Source of the DNA: a virus
Virus record (IMG/VR): IMGVR_UViG_3300047496_000044
Coordinates: 1-55,527 of that record
DNA: 55,527 nucleotides
Strand: one strand, 5' to 3'
Shown one piece after another: positions 8,101 to 15,001 of this stretch (its first letter is position 1; every line of letters starts with the position of its first letter). The notes under the pieces are model-generated. The model was not told the origin of the DNA and made no database searches. It saw only the letters and a program-made list of their open reading frames with translations. The translations under genes were made by a program, and so were the position numbers.

Positions 8101-8832
8101 GAAATTAATACTAAAGATGTGCTTCCATATTTAGGTAGCGAAGATGGAGAGTTTCAAGTTAGAGGTGGTAATATATCGAAAGAAAGACTTTCTTTACATT
8201 CAGAGGATGTTGGGGATATAGATGCAGATGTAAGCTTAGAAGCAGGTGGCCCAGGTTCGGGTAGACACAGTGAGGGTTTAACAAAAAAATTAACTAAAAA
8301 AGGTGATTGGGTTAAGCATAATGGAAATAGCTATCGTGTAAATGGGCATGTTAAGAGTGCTAAAGGTAATTGGATGGTTAAAGTAACAGGTGGAATGGGT
8401 GGAACTAAATTAATACCAGAATCAAATTTAACTATTAAAAAGGATATTGATTCATACGCAGATTATGGAGAACCAATGGCAGGCAGTATGGGTCATGCAC
8501 ATTTAGACACAAATATGTGGTTTACCCCACCTAGTTTAGCTAAACGTGGAAAAGGTAATCATATACCAGTTGACGATCCCAAAGAGACAGACAACAAATT
8601 TATGGATGTGACTAAGCGTAATAGTTTAGATACACAAAAAGAAAGAATGAAGTTATTAAAACGTGGGGCGCCAGGTGGATTACCACCAGCTTTACCGGTA
8701 AGGACAACACTGGTTGCGCCACACACAGCCACGTATCAGCCTGGAATGTTTGCGGCAAGGCAGGGAAGACGTAGACGTTCTACACTTGAACCAGGCAGTA
8801 CGTTTAGAGCTTATGATGCAGCTCATATATAG
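5152..8832 (+). CDS. giant polyvalent protein: ADP-ribosyltransferase-like, kinase-like, second ART-like domain
   Basis: This 1226-residue multidomain protein has four GGPGSG elements (nt 5194, 7108, 7639, 8245) separating its parts. Residues 270-380 look like an ADP-ribosyltransferase of the R-S-E clade: YRAI (R280), SYS (312-314) and HEAEW with an ExE pair (E354, E356). Residues 410-640 look like a PI-kinase/HipA-type kinase fold: YIKFY (K439), ADVLTANWDVVG (N514, D516) and IDNGAS (D536). Residues 935-1025 resemble a second ART of the H-Y type: VYHGT (H942), then KLYVALSPEGAREYG. A small FCVYGEEPLGCY module lies near residue 725. It has a (SKE)4 repeat. It begins with the leader ESIQLFEVKAGGPGSG. 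Probably a virion-associated effector or internal head protein; activities are predicted from motifs only. Confidence 0.7.
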   Translation: MKLLESIQLFEVKAGGPGSGCDESVAESHGTSCGPKPQKVKVKGEYIAKVKEKELAKYAKYQAQLAVNPNAVKKILGLWTYDSNIGKLYKAIMAGDWHSLSQLQQDHITGKLTVKDYLHSISNTGKRLDLWVIEKNKATGQIRLVTKAFGNAAKGQVEITDKQQHAALTAVSKLMSNTGLSTSFSSKVMNEFMKDAGLSTLKDVSAMVKSWTSSPTNDGGTKLRKIASNYYGRPWSSEYSGGQHSNTNPTVTPNEIDQALAVKALATAYAQADGTKYVYRAIHVTPELNKKIIQAKLDGTDSISIPINSLASYSTVLNKAANFGSIVMRREVNPDDVWFANKAMAHLFDNHQHEAEWVMGTKDTSVSIKPSDIWLRGKESKPPWESSTSTLDQYKPNLSTDSIPATPAHPYLDKQTGIQKGSNPGGTYKGTDGVERYIKFYSSPNQGFGEHLANSIYSDLGIPAPKSSIIDVNGKTGYTSEIIPDGKTIQEIGLTKEAAQQVLHGFAADVLTANWDVVGTGMDNLLLKKGTIYRIDNGASFLYRAQGGLKPDSVLNQITEWDKFLDQKSNPNYAKIAEKAGITKAEDISDIKEQVNKIVELRSKYGDWYNYVNMKIPNINALAREKIITMLDHRTNLLQQKVKDMSASSMNFGGPGSGRKPSYTKGLNKWKSVEQETKTARKDPKQMKLPFKVIKSNEDMTERESGPISRKLGNKIMKEGTQFCVYGEEPLGCYPSKEKAMTVSRGGSFIENDIQSKTAPPPIRKHIKPPLPVPLGDPEVTHIDAFSFHKVGKPSTPNKLPKVGHVRPGGSMKHGKGVGHRFTNPSFQAGGPGSGCEGSNCGRKRSLFRNDSRPPANPDFVPKPFKLYIQQDSPTISKESKESKESKEHQRLVQELQKMNLSVQRGVDGKPVSLKEVARDEMVVSNMKLLKSIQGPTVTVYHGTDADKDDILNKGLRPDKEGKLYVALSPEGAREYGNKVFKAEINTKDVLPYLGSEDGEFQVRGGNISKERLSLHSEDVGDIDADVSLEAGGPGSGRHSEGLTKKLTKKGDWVKHNGNSYRVNGHVKSAKGNWMVKVTGGMGGTKLIPESNLTIKKDIDSYADYGEPMAGSMGHAHLDTNMWFTPPSLAKRGKGNHIPVDDPKETDNKFMDVTKRNSLDTQKERMKLLKRGAPGGLPPALPVRTTLVAPHTATYQPGMFAARQGRRRRSTLEPGSTFRAYDAAHI
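7780..7815 (+). repeat. 9-bp tandem repeat, four units (SKE)4
   Basis: AGTAAAGAA is repeated four times without change, giving (SKE)4 in the giant protein between its GGPGSGC element and second ART-like domain. It is probably a flexible charged linker and, being identical at the DNA level, a likely length-variable site. Confidence 0.9.
7846..7871 (+). repeat. 26-bp word shared with the island at 23888
   Basis: This 26-bp stretch, beginning ATGAATTTATCAG, is identical to 23888-23913. Here it is read as MNLSVQRGV inside the giant gene; the other copy is read in a different frame. It is far longer than expected by chance in a sequence this size. Confidence 0.85.
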
Positions 8833-8841
8833 GAGAACAAA

Positions 8842-9093
8842 ATGTTTAATACTAGTTCACTCGGTAGTTCACTTGGTACTTTCTCAGTTAGATATGGTTT
8901 TATGGGTATTGATGGTATATTCGGGATATTCATAGGGTTGATATGTTTGATAGTTGTATGTGGTTTAGGTTATAAGATTACAATGGCGGTAAGTGCAAAG
9001 ATGGGTGCAGACGCAGGATGGCAACAGATTTTGTCTTTGATTTTAATACTATTGATATTTTTGTGTTTCTTGCATTTCTTTGGATTGTATTAA
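8842..9093 (+). CDS. small two-span membrane protein
   Basis: The 83-residue product has two clear hydrophobic helices: GIFGIFIGLICLIVVCGLGY at about residues 25-44 and SLILILLIFLCFLHFFGLY at the C-terminus, separated by a short loop. The start follows AGGAGAACAAA. It sits between the two giant polyvalent genes. Size and topology fit a holin-like or membrane-anchor protein, but nothing else supports lysis. If the giant proteins are injected, a membrane partner would be interesting, though this is speculation. Confidence 0.6.
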   Translation: MFNTSSLGSSLGTFSVRYGFMGIDGIFGIFIGLICLIVVCGLGYKITMAVSAKMGADAGWQQILSLILILLIFLCFLHFFGLY

Positions 9094-9103
9094 AAGGTAA
9101 GTT

Positions 9104-12100
9104 ATGAACAAAAAATTAGACACAGTATTCGATCAGAAAGACTTGATAGCGGCTGTTGTTGAGGCAGCCGCTGATTTTGTTCATTCTGCGTGGGACGGTA
9201 TGGTTAAGCCAACATATCCATCAGATCATAAAGCAGCTATGCGAGTACCAAAAGGTGGTAGTTCATGTGCATCGTGTGAGTACCTTGTAGGTAAAGATGA
9301 ATGTAGTAACAAACATTTCCAGAAGTGGAATGGGTCAAACAAATTACCAGCACCAGCAGATGAGTATTGTAGTGACTGGTATGAACCAAAGAAAAAGATA
9401 GAAGCAGGTGGGCCTGGTTCAGGACGTCACCAGATGTTTTATCATGGTATAAATAAACCTAGGTTGAATAGTAAGTCGATTGACGATATAGTTAAAAGTA
9501 TATTAACTAATGGCTTAAAAACTCAGTCTTCATCTATAGGAAATAGAGTATACTTGTATAGGGCGGAAGCTAAAAATATGGCCCATGAATATACACAGAA
9601 AGGAAAAAATGGAAATACATATGTTGCTAAATTTAAAATACCCGTAGAGTGGGCAAAAAGAAATTTAAAGTCTGATAACGATTCAGCAATGGGGTCTGTA
9701 GAAGGTAAAAAAGATATTCCACGGGAATTTTTACATTCCATTCAAGTGTATAAGGGAAAGTTAGATAGAATAGATGGAGAAGATGCATTACCAATAAAAG
9801 AAATAAAAGCAGGTGGACCTGGTTCGGGTAGACATGCAGATCCAAGCAAGTTTGGATTTCATGGTACTGAGATGAAACGTGTAAGTTCTATTATTAAACA
9901 GGGCATACTACCCCAAGTAGGAAAAAATTCACTTGGTGATCTAGCACCAGCTGCGTATGTCGGTACAAGAAATCGAGCATTAGCGTATGCAGTAGGTAAT
10001 GTTACTAACTATGATTTTAAAGTATTCCCCCCACGTAAAATCGAGCCATCACCAGATACAAAAATACCAATAGTTGTTATTAAGCCTAGTTTATACGATG
10101 AACCAATGTCAAAATCAGATAAAAAATTAGCAGACACAACAGGAGATCGAGAGGCATTTAGTAGTGGTGTCGCTAAGAAACATATAGATAGAATTGAAAT
10201 ATATAATTACAAAGATGTTAAAGATTTAGATTATGAAAATAAAGCCGATCCAGTACAGGTAATTCATCTTAATAGTATAAAAGCTTATGGTACTAGTGAA
10301 GGTGTAACAAAGTCATGGGATACCAGAGGTAGATCAAATAAAGAACACGTTTACCAACTTAAGCCTGGTCAAACTACAGAAGATGTATATAGAAAACCAA
10401 ATGGGGAGTGGGACGAAGATAGAGCTGCTTTTCATAAGAGAGTAATTGATAGTTACATACAAGGAAAAACAAAAGTTAACGAACCACCAGAATTTACGTT
10501 GTTGGGTGGCGGAACAGCTTCTGGAAAGACTACCCTTAGTAATCAGATATTAGGTAATAGGCCTAATACAGTTAGAATCGATCCAGACGAAATAAAAAAA
10601 TTGATACCAGAGTATGCAGGTCTTAAAAAATCAGACCCAGAAAAAGCTTCGTTTAGAGTTCATGAAGAATCATCGTACTTATCAAAAGCAATTTTAGCCG
10701 CAGCCGCAGCAAAAGGTTTAAACATTACTTTAGATAGTACATCTTCTGGGGGTAGTACAGCCAAGTTGATTCCGAAGTTAGCATCAGCAGGATATCATAT
10801 TCATGCTTTATTTGCTGATATACCCGTATCGGTGGCTAAACAAAGATCATTTGATAGAGCTAATAATCCATCAAGTCCGTCATTTGGGCGATATGTTCCA
10901 GATGACGTTCTTGAAGATTCACATAAAGGTGCAGCTGCAAATTTTATGCGATTGAAGGATATGCCTGAAGTAAGTTCAGCTCAACTGTTTGATAATACAG
11001 ATAAACCATTACTTGTATATGGCAGGGCTGGTAAGAGTAATCCAATTGTATTTGATGATGATAGATGGAGTAACTATCAAAGAAAAGCTAGAGGAACAAG
11101 TATGGAAGGGGCAAGTCAACATAAAAATAATAAAGATAATAAAGATAAAAAGCCTGGGCATTATACAGACTATAATAAAGATATATTTGATGACAGTGAT
11201 GATATAGATGATTTTAGTAAATTATTGGAACAAGAACAAAATAAGGTACCAGCAGATGAGTACTGTAGTGATTGGTATGAACCAAAAAAGAAAATAGAAG
11301 CAGGTGGCCCAGGTTCTGGCCGCAGACCAACAAAGAATTTTGATCCAAGTGGTAATATTTTAGGTAAACAATTACTCGGAGGTATATCTCAGATACCGGA
11401 TTATAGTTTCAAGGAACAACAATCACAACCAGTAACAAATGTGAATGTAGCAGATTTAAGGCCAGTTCAATCTGGAGTTATTGCTAGTGTAATAACAAAG
11501 TTAATGGATGATATGGAAGTTAATGGTTATAAGAAAAACATGCCTGTTGATGTAATTAAGTTTAACGGTAAATACGTTTTGTTAGAAGGGCACCATAGAG
11601 CTACAGCATGGGGGTTGTTGGGTAATGACACAGTTCCAGCTAAAGTTTTAGATTTAGGTAACGATGTAAAAGCAGGTTCAGAAGATTCTCTTGATGGAGA
11701 TAAAGAAGGAACATTATGGAAAGGAATCTGGATAAAAGGTTTTACTGGTCCTCAAGAAGAAGGACTAAGAGCTATGCTCTCCAGAATTCCACCAGAATTG
11801 TTATATAACGTAAAGGTTATAAAATCGGCAATAGAACTAAATGCAAAGCATGGTAGGTACGATCCTGAAACAAAAGAAATTTTATTTAATCCAACTAATT
11901 TTAGTTTAAGAGAAAGATTAGGTAAGGGTGATGGATGGCTATATCATGCTGAGTTGACAGTTGTGCATGAAGTAGGGCATAGTATATACGAGTCACTAGC
12001 ACCAGAACAAAAAACAGAATGGAATAGATTAGGAGGTTGGCAAAAAGGTTGGAAGCAAGGGCAAGCTCCAGCATATGAAGAAAAACGACCCGGGTGGGGA

Positions 12101-12304
12101 AATTCAGTTAGTGAGTACACACATATAGCAGGTTTAAAGTTACCAAGGTATTATTCGGAACGGAATCCGAATGAGTGTTTTTCAGATTGCTTTGCATATT
12201 ATATTTTAGGTAAACAACATCAAATGGAACCTAGTATGAAAAACTTTATTGCTAGTATAGTTAATGAGAAGGTTAAGGCATATCCACAAGTTAACATACA
12301 TTGA
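9104..12304 (+). CDS. giant polyvalent protein: two ART-like domains, zeta-toxin-like kinase, ParB-like domain, HExxH metalloprotease
   Basis: This 1066-residue protein is punctuated by three GGPGSG elements (nt 9407, 9812, 11303). Residues 50-95 hold a four-Cys motif (C55, C58, C67, C89) ending CSDWYEP. Two ART-like modules follow: FYHGI (H114) with RVYLYRAEAKNMAHEY, and FHGT (H253) with AAYVGTRNRALAYA. Near residue 468 the P-loop GGGTASGKTT (K475) with DSTSSGG downstream matches zeta-toxin kinases. A second CSDWYEP segment precedes a ParB/sulfiredoxin-like motif LLEGHHRATAW (E828, H830). The C-terminus has HEVGH (H955, E956, H959) with a candidate third ligand in NECFSD (E1024), a gluzincin-type metalloprotease. 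The likely role is a packaged effector or self-processing polyprotein; no activity is shown. Confidence 0.75.
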   Translation: MNKKLDTVFDQKDLIAAVVEAAADFVHSAWDGMVKPTYPSDHKAAMRVPKGGSSCASCEYLVGKDECSNKHFQKWNGSNKLPAPADEYCSDWYEPKKKIEAGGPGSGRHQMFYHGINKPRLNSKSIDDIVKSILTNGLKTQSSSIGNRVYLYRAEAKNMAHEYTQKGKNGNTYVAKFKIPVEWAKRNLKSDNDSAMGSVEGKKDIPREFLHSIQVYKGKLDRIDGEDALPIKEIKAGGPGSGRHADPSKFGFHGTEMKRVSSIIKQGILPQVGKNSLGDLAPAAYVGTRNRALAYAVGNVTNYDFKVFPPRKIEPSPDTKIPIVVIKPSLYDEPMSKSDKKLADTTGDREAFSSGVAKKHIDRIEIYNYKDVKDLDYENKADPVQVIHLNSIKAYGTSEGVTKSWDTRGRSNKEHVYQLKPGQTTEDVYRKPNGEWDEDRAAFHKRVIDSYIQGKTKVNEPPEFTLLGGGTASGKTTLSNQILGNRPNTVRIDPDEIKKLIPEYAGLKKSDPEKASFRVHEESSYLSKAILAAAAAKGLNITLDSTSSGGSTAKLIPKLASAGYHIHALFADIPVSVAKQRSFDRANNPSSPSFGRYVPDDVLEDSHKGAAANFMRLKDMPEVSSAQLFDNTDKPLLVYGRAGKSNPIVFDDDRWSNYQRKARGTSMEGASQHKNNKDNKDKKPGHYTDYNKDIFDDSDDIDDFSKLLEQEQNKVPADEYCSDWYEPKKKIEAGGPGSGRRPTKNFDPSGNILGKQLLGGISQIPDYSFKEQQSQPVTNVNVADLRPVQSGVIASVITKLMDDMEVNGYKKNMPVDVIKFNGKYVLLEGHHRATAWGLLGNDTVPAKVLDLGNDVKAGSEDSLDGDKEGTLWKGIWIKGFTGPQEEGLRAMLSRIPPELLYNVKVIKSAIELNAKHGRYDPETKEILFNPTNFSLRERLGKGDGWLYHAELTVVHEVGHSIYESLAPEQKTEWNRLGGWQKGWKQGQAPAYEEKRPGWGNSVSEYTHIAGLKLPRYYSERNPNECFSDCFAYYILGKQHQMEPSMKNFIASIVNEKVKAYPQVNIH
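9353..9427 (+). repeat. 75-bp coding duplication, copy 1
   Basis: This segment encodes 25 residues running from PADEYCSDWYEP to GGPGSGR. It is repeated at 11249-11323 in the same gene. By eye the two copies differ at ten positions, all third-codon and synonymous, so the peptide is identical. Confidence 0.9.
11249..11323 (+). repeat. 75-bp coding duplication, copy 2
   Basis: Second copy of the segment at 9353-9427, placed between the zeta-like and ParB-like domains. The upstream Cys pair of the N-terminal four-Cys motif is not duplicated, so this copy carries only the last Cys, the WYEP block and the GGPGSG element. Confidence 0.9.
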
Positions 12305-12331
12305 AATTTTGAAATGCAAAATATGTATAAT
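12301..12331 (+). promoter_or_regulatory. extended -10 promoter upstream of the decoration-protein unit
   Basis: TGTATAAT has its -10 box at 12326-12331; a TTGAAA lies at 12301-12306 with a long 19-bp spacer. It is in the gap after the giant gene and before two genes that end in a strong double terminator. The same TGTATAAT pattern recurs at 44513 and 48821 and, as ATGTATAAT, at 15588. Confidence 0.6.
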
Positions 12332-12337
12332 ATAACT

Positions 12338-12361
12338 ATGCCAAACAAAGGCCCGCAGTGA
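12338..12361 (+). CDS. possible 7-residue leader peptide
   Basis: ATG at 12338 lies six bases after the -10 box, about where transcription would start. It opens MPNKGPQ and a TGA whose last base begins the AGGAGG ribosome site of the next gene. Translation of this mini-frame could couple to or regulate the next gene. It may equally be chance. Confidence 0.25.
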   Translation: MPNKGPQ

Positions 12362-12370
12362 GGAGGCCAG

Positions 12371-12664
12371 ATGAATTGGATTGAACAAATTATAGTGTAT
12401 TTGAAACAATTAGTTGCAGGTCAAATATCTGTGAGATCAGACATAAGTAAACTTGTGACGAAAGTATCACAAGTAGAATCTAAAGAAACTAAGTTACAAG
12501 AACAGTTGTCTGGTATACAGATACAGTTAACAATGTTAGAAACGTCTCAAGCTAATTGTTGTCAGATGCTTAATACTAAACTGGATCAGATCTTACAAGT
12601 TTTGATTCCACCGCCACCAGGACCAGCTGTAGGTTTTAATGTTACAGTTGAAAATGGAAATTAA
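12371..12664 (+). CDS. coiled-coil hypothetical protein
   Basis: This is a 97-residue protein after a strong AGGAGG site. An amphipathic start (MNWIEQIIVYLKQLV) is followed by a heptad-rich helix, about residues 20-78 (KLVTKVSQVESKETKLQEQLSGIQIQLTMLE...), then PPPPGPAV and a short tail. A long coiled coil ending in a polyproline stretch suggests a trimeric or dimeric fibre-like or spanin-like protein. Because it is co-transcribed with the Ig-like protein downstream, a virion surface role is reasonable. No family is recognised. Confidence 0.55.
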   Translation: MNWIEQIIVYLKQLVAGQISVRSDISKLVTKVSQVESKETKLQEQLSGIQIQLTMLETSQANCCQMLNTKLDQILQVLIPPPPGPAVGFNVTVENGN

Positions 12665-12680
12665 AAGGGAGAAGATTAAA

Positions 12681-13022
12681 ATGTCTAAGACAAAAGGTGC
12701 AACTATTGATTTTCAGCTATTAGATAACGGTACTGTTAAGTTTACAGCTACTCCAGTAGATAGTGTGGGGAATTCGACTACGTTACCGGCTGGAACTTCA
12801 CCATTAACGTGGGTGTCGGATCAACCTGCATTAACTTTAAGTGCAGACCCGTCTGATACAAGTGGGTTTGCTTTGAGTCAAATTGGTACACCGACTGCAT
12901 TAGCAACAGGTGTTAACGTTTCGTGCTCGACTACACTGGGTGGAAGTCTTATCACTGGTTCAGCTACTCCCGTTGATATTGTTGCTGGGCCTGCTAGTGG
13001 ATTTGCAGTTGCAGAGCAATAA
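12681..13022 (+). CDS. Ig-like (BIG-type) virion decoration protein
   Basis: The start at 12681 follows GGGAGAAG. The 113 residues have a repeated beta-strand pattern of a bacterial Ig-like domain: GATIDFQLLDNGTVKFTATPVD, SPLTWVSDQPALTLSADP, then GVNVSCSTTLGGSLITGSATPVDIVAG. Single Ig-like proteins of this size commonly decorate phage capsids or tails. The gene has a promoter 350 bp upstream and is followed at once by two hairpins, the second a textbook terminator, which fits an abundantly expressed structural protein. Confidence 0.65.
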   Translation: MSKTKGATIDFQLLDNGTVKFTATPVDSVGNSTTLPAGTSPLTWVSDQPALTLSADPSDTSGFALSQIGTPTALATGVNVSCSTTLGGSLITGSATPVDIVAGPASGFAVAEQ

Positions 13023-13026
13023 GGTT

Positions 13027-13091
13027 GCTTTGTTGATGTAGAACAAAGCTAATGTAGGGTGGTGGCGGCTGGGTTACCACCCTACATTTTT
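13027..13091 (+). terminator. tandem hairpins ending in a rho-independent terminator
   Basis: Hairpin 1 is GCTTTGTT (13027-13034) with AACAAAGC (13042-13049), loop 7. Hairpin 2 pairs TGTAGGGTGGT (13053-13063) with ACCACCCTACA (13076-13086), perfect over 11 bp, loop 12, then TTTTT. It directly follows the Ig-like decoration gene. Confidence 0.9.
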
Positions 13092-13128
13092 ATACTGGGG
13101 ACCATATGAAAGAGGTAGCAATTATAAC

Positions 13129-13542
13129 ATGAGTAAAAACATAAGTATACATCGTAAAGATGGTTCTAAGATAAATATGAACAAGGATGGTAACATTTGG
13201 TATTTGATTGATAAGTCGAGTGGGCCATTGATAGGTACAGTTAAGAATGGTTATTGTAACATTTATTTGACATATGGATTGAATGTTGAGACACAAGGTA
13301 AGTTTATACCTGTAGATAGAATGCTATTACGTTATGCAGATAAGCTAAAGTTTAAGTATATTAGAATGCAGCATACTGATTATGAAGATACAAGCAAAGG
13401 TAAAGTTTTGCATGTTAAGTATGGTTACATAAAAAGAGATCGGTGTAGTAGATTGTTAGCACGTAGAAAAGAGACAAAGTTGGGTAATGTACAAAGATTA
13501 GTATTATTGAAGTTATCTGATTTTACATTTAAGGAGAAGTAA
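13129..13542 (+). CDS. hypothetical protein
   Basis: An unrecognised 137-residue, lysine-rich protein. The first half is beta-like (SIHRKDGSKINMNKDGNIWYLIDK, then GTVKNGYCNIYLTYG) and the second half is strongly basic (RDRCSRLLARRKETKLG). AGAGG lies upstream of the ATG. The gene starts a new segment after the double terminator, with its stop two bases before the candidate lipoprotein gene. A nucleic-acid-binding role is possible from charge alone. Confidence 0.5.
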   Translation: MSKNISIHRKDGSKINMNKDGNIWYLIDKSSGPLIGTVKNGYCNIYLTYGLNVETQGKFIPVDRMLLRYADKLKFKYIRMQHTDYEDTSKGKVLHVKYGYIKRDRCSRLLARRKETKLGNVQRLVLLKLSDFTFKEK

Positions 13543-13543
13543 A

Positions 13544-14113
13544 ATGAATCGTAGAGAAGTAATAAAGAAGGTTGGTTTAAGTGCGGGGACAGTATTGATA
13601 GCAGGTCAGTTTCTTGGTATATCCGCATGTAATGTATATAACGATATTATGCAATATATTCCAGTTGCGTTAACTGCATTTTCAACAATAGTTTCGATAC
13701 TAAATCCTGGGGTGGGTGCAACGATACTTGCTGTAATTTCTATGGTTAAAGTTGCATTGGCAGATGTACAGACGGCAGTTACAAATTATGAGAATGCACC
13801 GTCTAGTGAAAAGGTTACGTTATCAGGTAAAATAGCGACTGCAATCAATGCAGCAGAAGCAGAACTACAACAGTTCTGGAGTGATCTTAAGTTACCAGAC
13901 GGAAATTTAGCTACATTGATTGAAGGTGTTATCAATGTAATTGTTAGTACACTTGCAGCATTCCTGCCACAGCTAGCACCAGCTATACCAGTTCCCGCAA
14001 AGACATTGACTAAGAGGATTAACTACACAGCTAAAAAGCGTTCAATAAAACAGTTTAAGAGTGACTTGAATGCAGAGTTTACTAAGGGTGGTTACCCTGT
14101 TATTTTTAAGTAA
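13544..14113 (+). CDS. candidate Tat-exported lipoprotein
   Basis: The 189-residue protein begins MNRREVIKKVGLSAGTVLIA and continues to GISAC. It has a twin-arginine pair, a hydrophobic core and a lipobox (ISAC, Cys near residue 28). The mature part is alpha-helical and hydrophobic (VALTAFSTIVSILNPGVGATILAVISMV) with a second hydrophobic stretch (LIEGVINVIVSTLAAFLPQLAP) and a basic C-terminus. Phage lipoproteins often act in superinfection exclusion at the host membrane, which is my inference here. The preceding stop is two bases upstream, with AAGGAGAAG as ribosome site. Confidence 0.6.
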   Translation: MNRREVIKKVGLSAGTVLIAGQFLGISACNVYNDIMQYIPVALTAFSTIVSILNPGVGATILAVISMVKVALADVQTAVTNYENAPSSEKVTLSGKIATAINAAEAELQQFWSDLKLPDGNLATLIEGVINVIVSTLAAFLPQLAPAIPVPAKTLTKRINYTAKKRSIKQFKSDLNAEFTKGGYPVIFK

Positions 14114-14163
14114 AGTGATGAAATAGTGAGGTTTGGTGCTGTTACGTAAAGTGATGAAATAGT
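14111..14163 (+). repeat. 17-bp direct repeat after the lipoprotein gene
   Basis: TAAAGTGATGAAATAGT occurs at 14111-14127, starting on the stop codon, and again at 14147-14163. A looser second echo follows in the gap: TTTGGTGCTGTT and TTTAGTGCTGTT. The rest of the 126-bp gap to 14240 shows no clear promoter or hairpin. Confidence 0.8.
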
Positions 14164-14239
14164 AAAGTGAGGTATGGTTGAGTCACGCAGTAGTGATGTT
14201 TAGTGCTGTTGTGTTTAATTTAAGACTAGAGGTTTTAAG

Positions 14240-14998
14240 ATGAGTTTTAAACTAGGTAAGTTAAAACCAAAGTTTAATTATAAAACATTGTATCTCGAAC
14301 ATTTTTTAGATAAAGGTCTATTACCCACACCAGCTACAAAAGTTTATCGAGAATACAAAATACCAGATGTAGCTAAACAGATGTTTGGTAATGATAGATA
14401 TGGAGATTGCACGTGTGCAGGAGTAGCCAATCTCAGTATTTTGTTTAGTAGTCATACAGGCACACTCGTTATACCTACTACAGAAGATGTGTTGAGTTTG
14501 TATTCAAAAGTAACAGGGTTTAACGAACAGACCGGTGAAAATGATAACGGGGCAGCTATGACAGACGTTTTGGACTATTGGAAAACGACTGGTTTTCTCG
14601 GTAATAAAATCTTGGGGTGGGCACAAATAGATCATACTAATGAAACGCATAGACAATTAGCTGTCGATATATTCGGGGCTACATATGTTGGAGTACAGTT
14701 GCCTGCTAGTGCACAACAACAGTTTATAGAAGGGGAAGAATGCCATTGGAGTGTTGTTAGTGGCAGTCCAATAGAAGGTGGGCATTGCATAATTCATCCA
14801 GGATATGGACTTACTGGTGGGGATTATGGTACATGGGGAAATTGGTTTGTAAAAGCTTCAACAGCATGGGAACAAACGTATATAGATGAAGAATATGTTG
14901 TAATATCACAGGAGTGGATTAACAAGGTAACCAATAAGACACCAGGCGGATTAGACGTAAATAAATTAAAAGAATATTTAGAATTATTAAAGGAGTAG
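14240..14998 (+). CDS. papain-like cysteine-protease-fold protein
   Basis: The 252-residue protein resembles C1-type papain-fold proteins: an N-terminal GNDRYGDCTCAGVANL (candidate catalytic Cys near residue 56-58), a C-terminal EGGHCIIHPGYGL (His near residue 178) and a later Asn/Trp block GTWGNWFVKASTAWEQTYIDEEYVVIS, in the expected Cys-His-Asn order. Such proteins cut peptides or amide bonds and occur in phage virions and lysis modules. No signal peptide is seen. It could be a structural protease or a cell-wall amidase; I cannot separate these. Confidence 0.6.
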   Translation: MSFKLGKLKPKFNYKTLYLEHFLDKGLLPTPATKVYREYKIPDVAKQMFGNDRYGDCTCAGVANLSILFSSHTGTLVIPTTEDVLSLYSKVTGFNEQTGENDNGAAMTDVLDYWKTTGFLGNKILGWAQIDHTNETHRQLAVDIFGATYVGVQLPASAQQQFIEGEECHWSVVSGSPIEGGHCIIHPGYGLTGGDYGTWGNWFVKASTAWEQTYIDEEYVVISQEWINKVTNKTPGGLDVNKLKEYLELLKE

Positions 14999-15001
14999 GT
15001 T

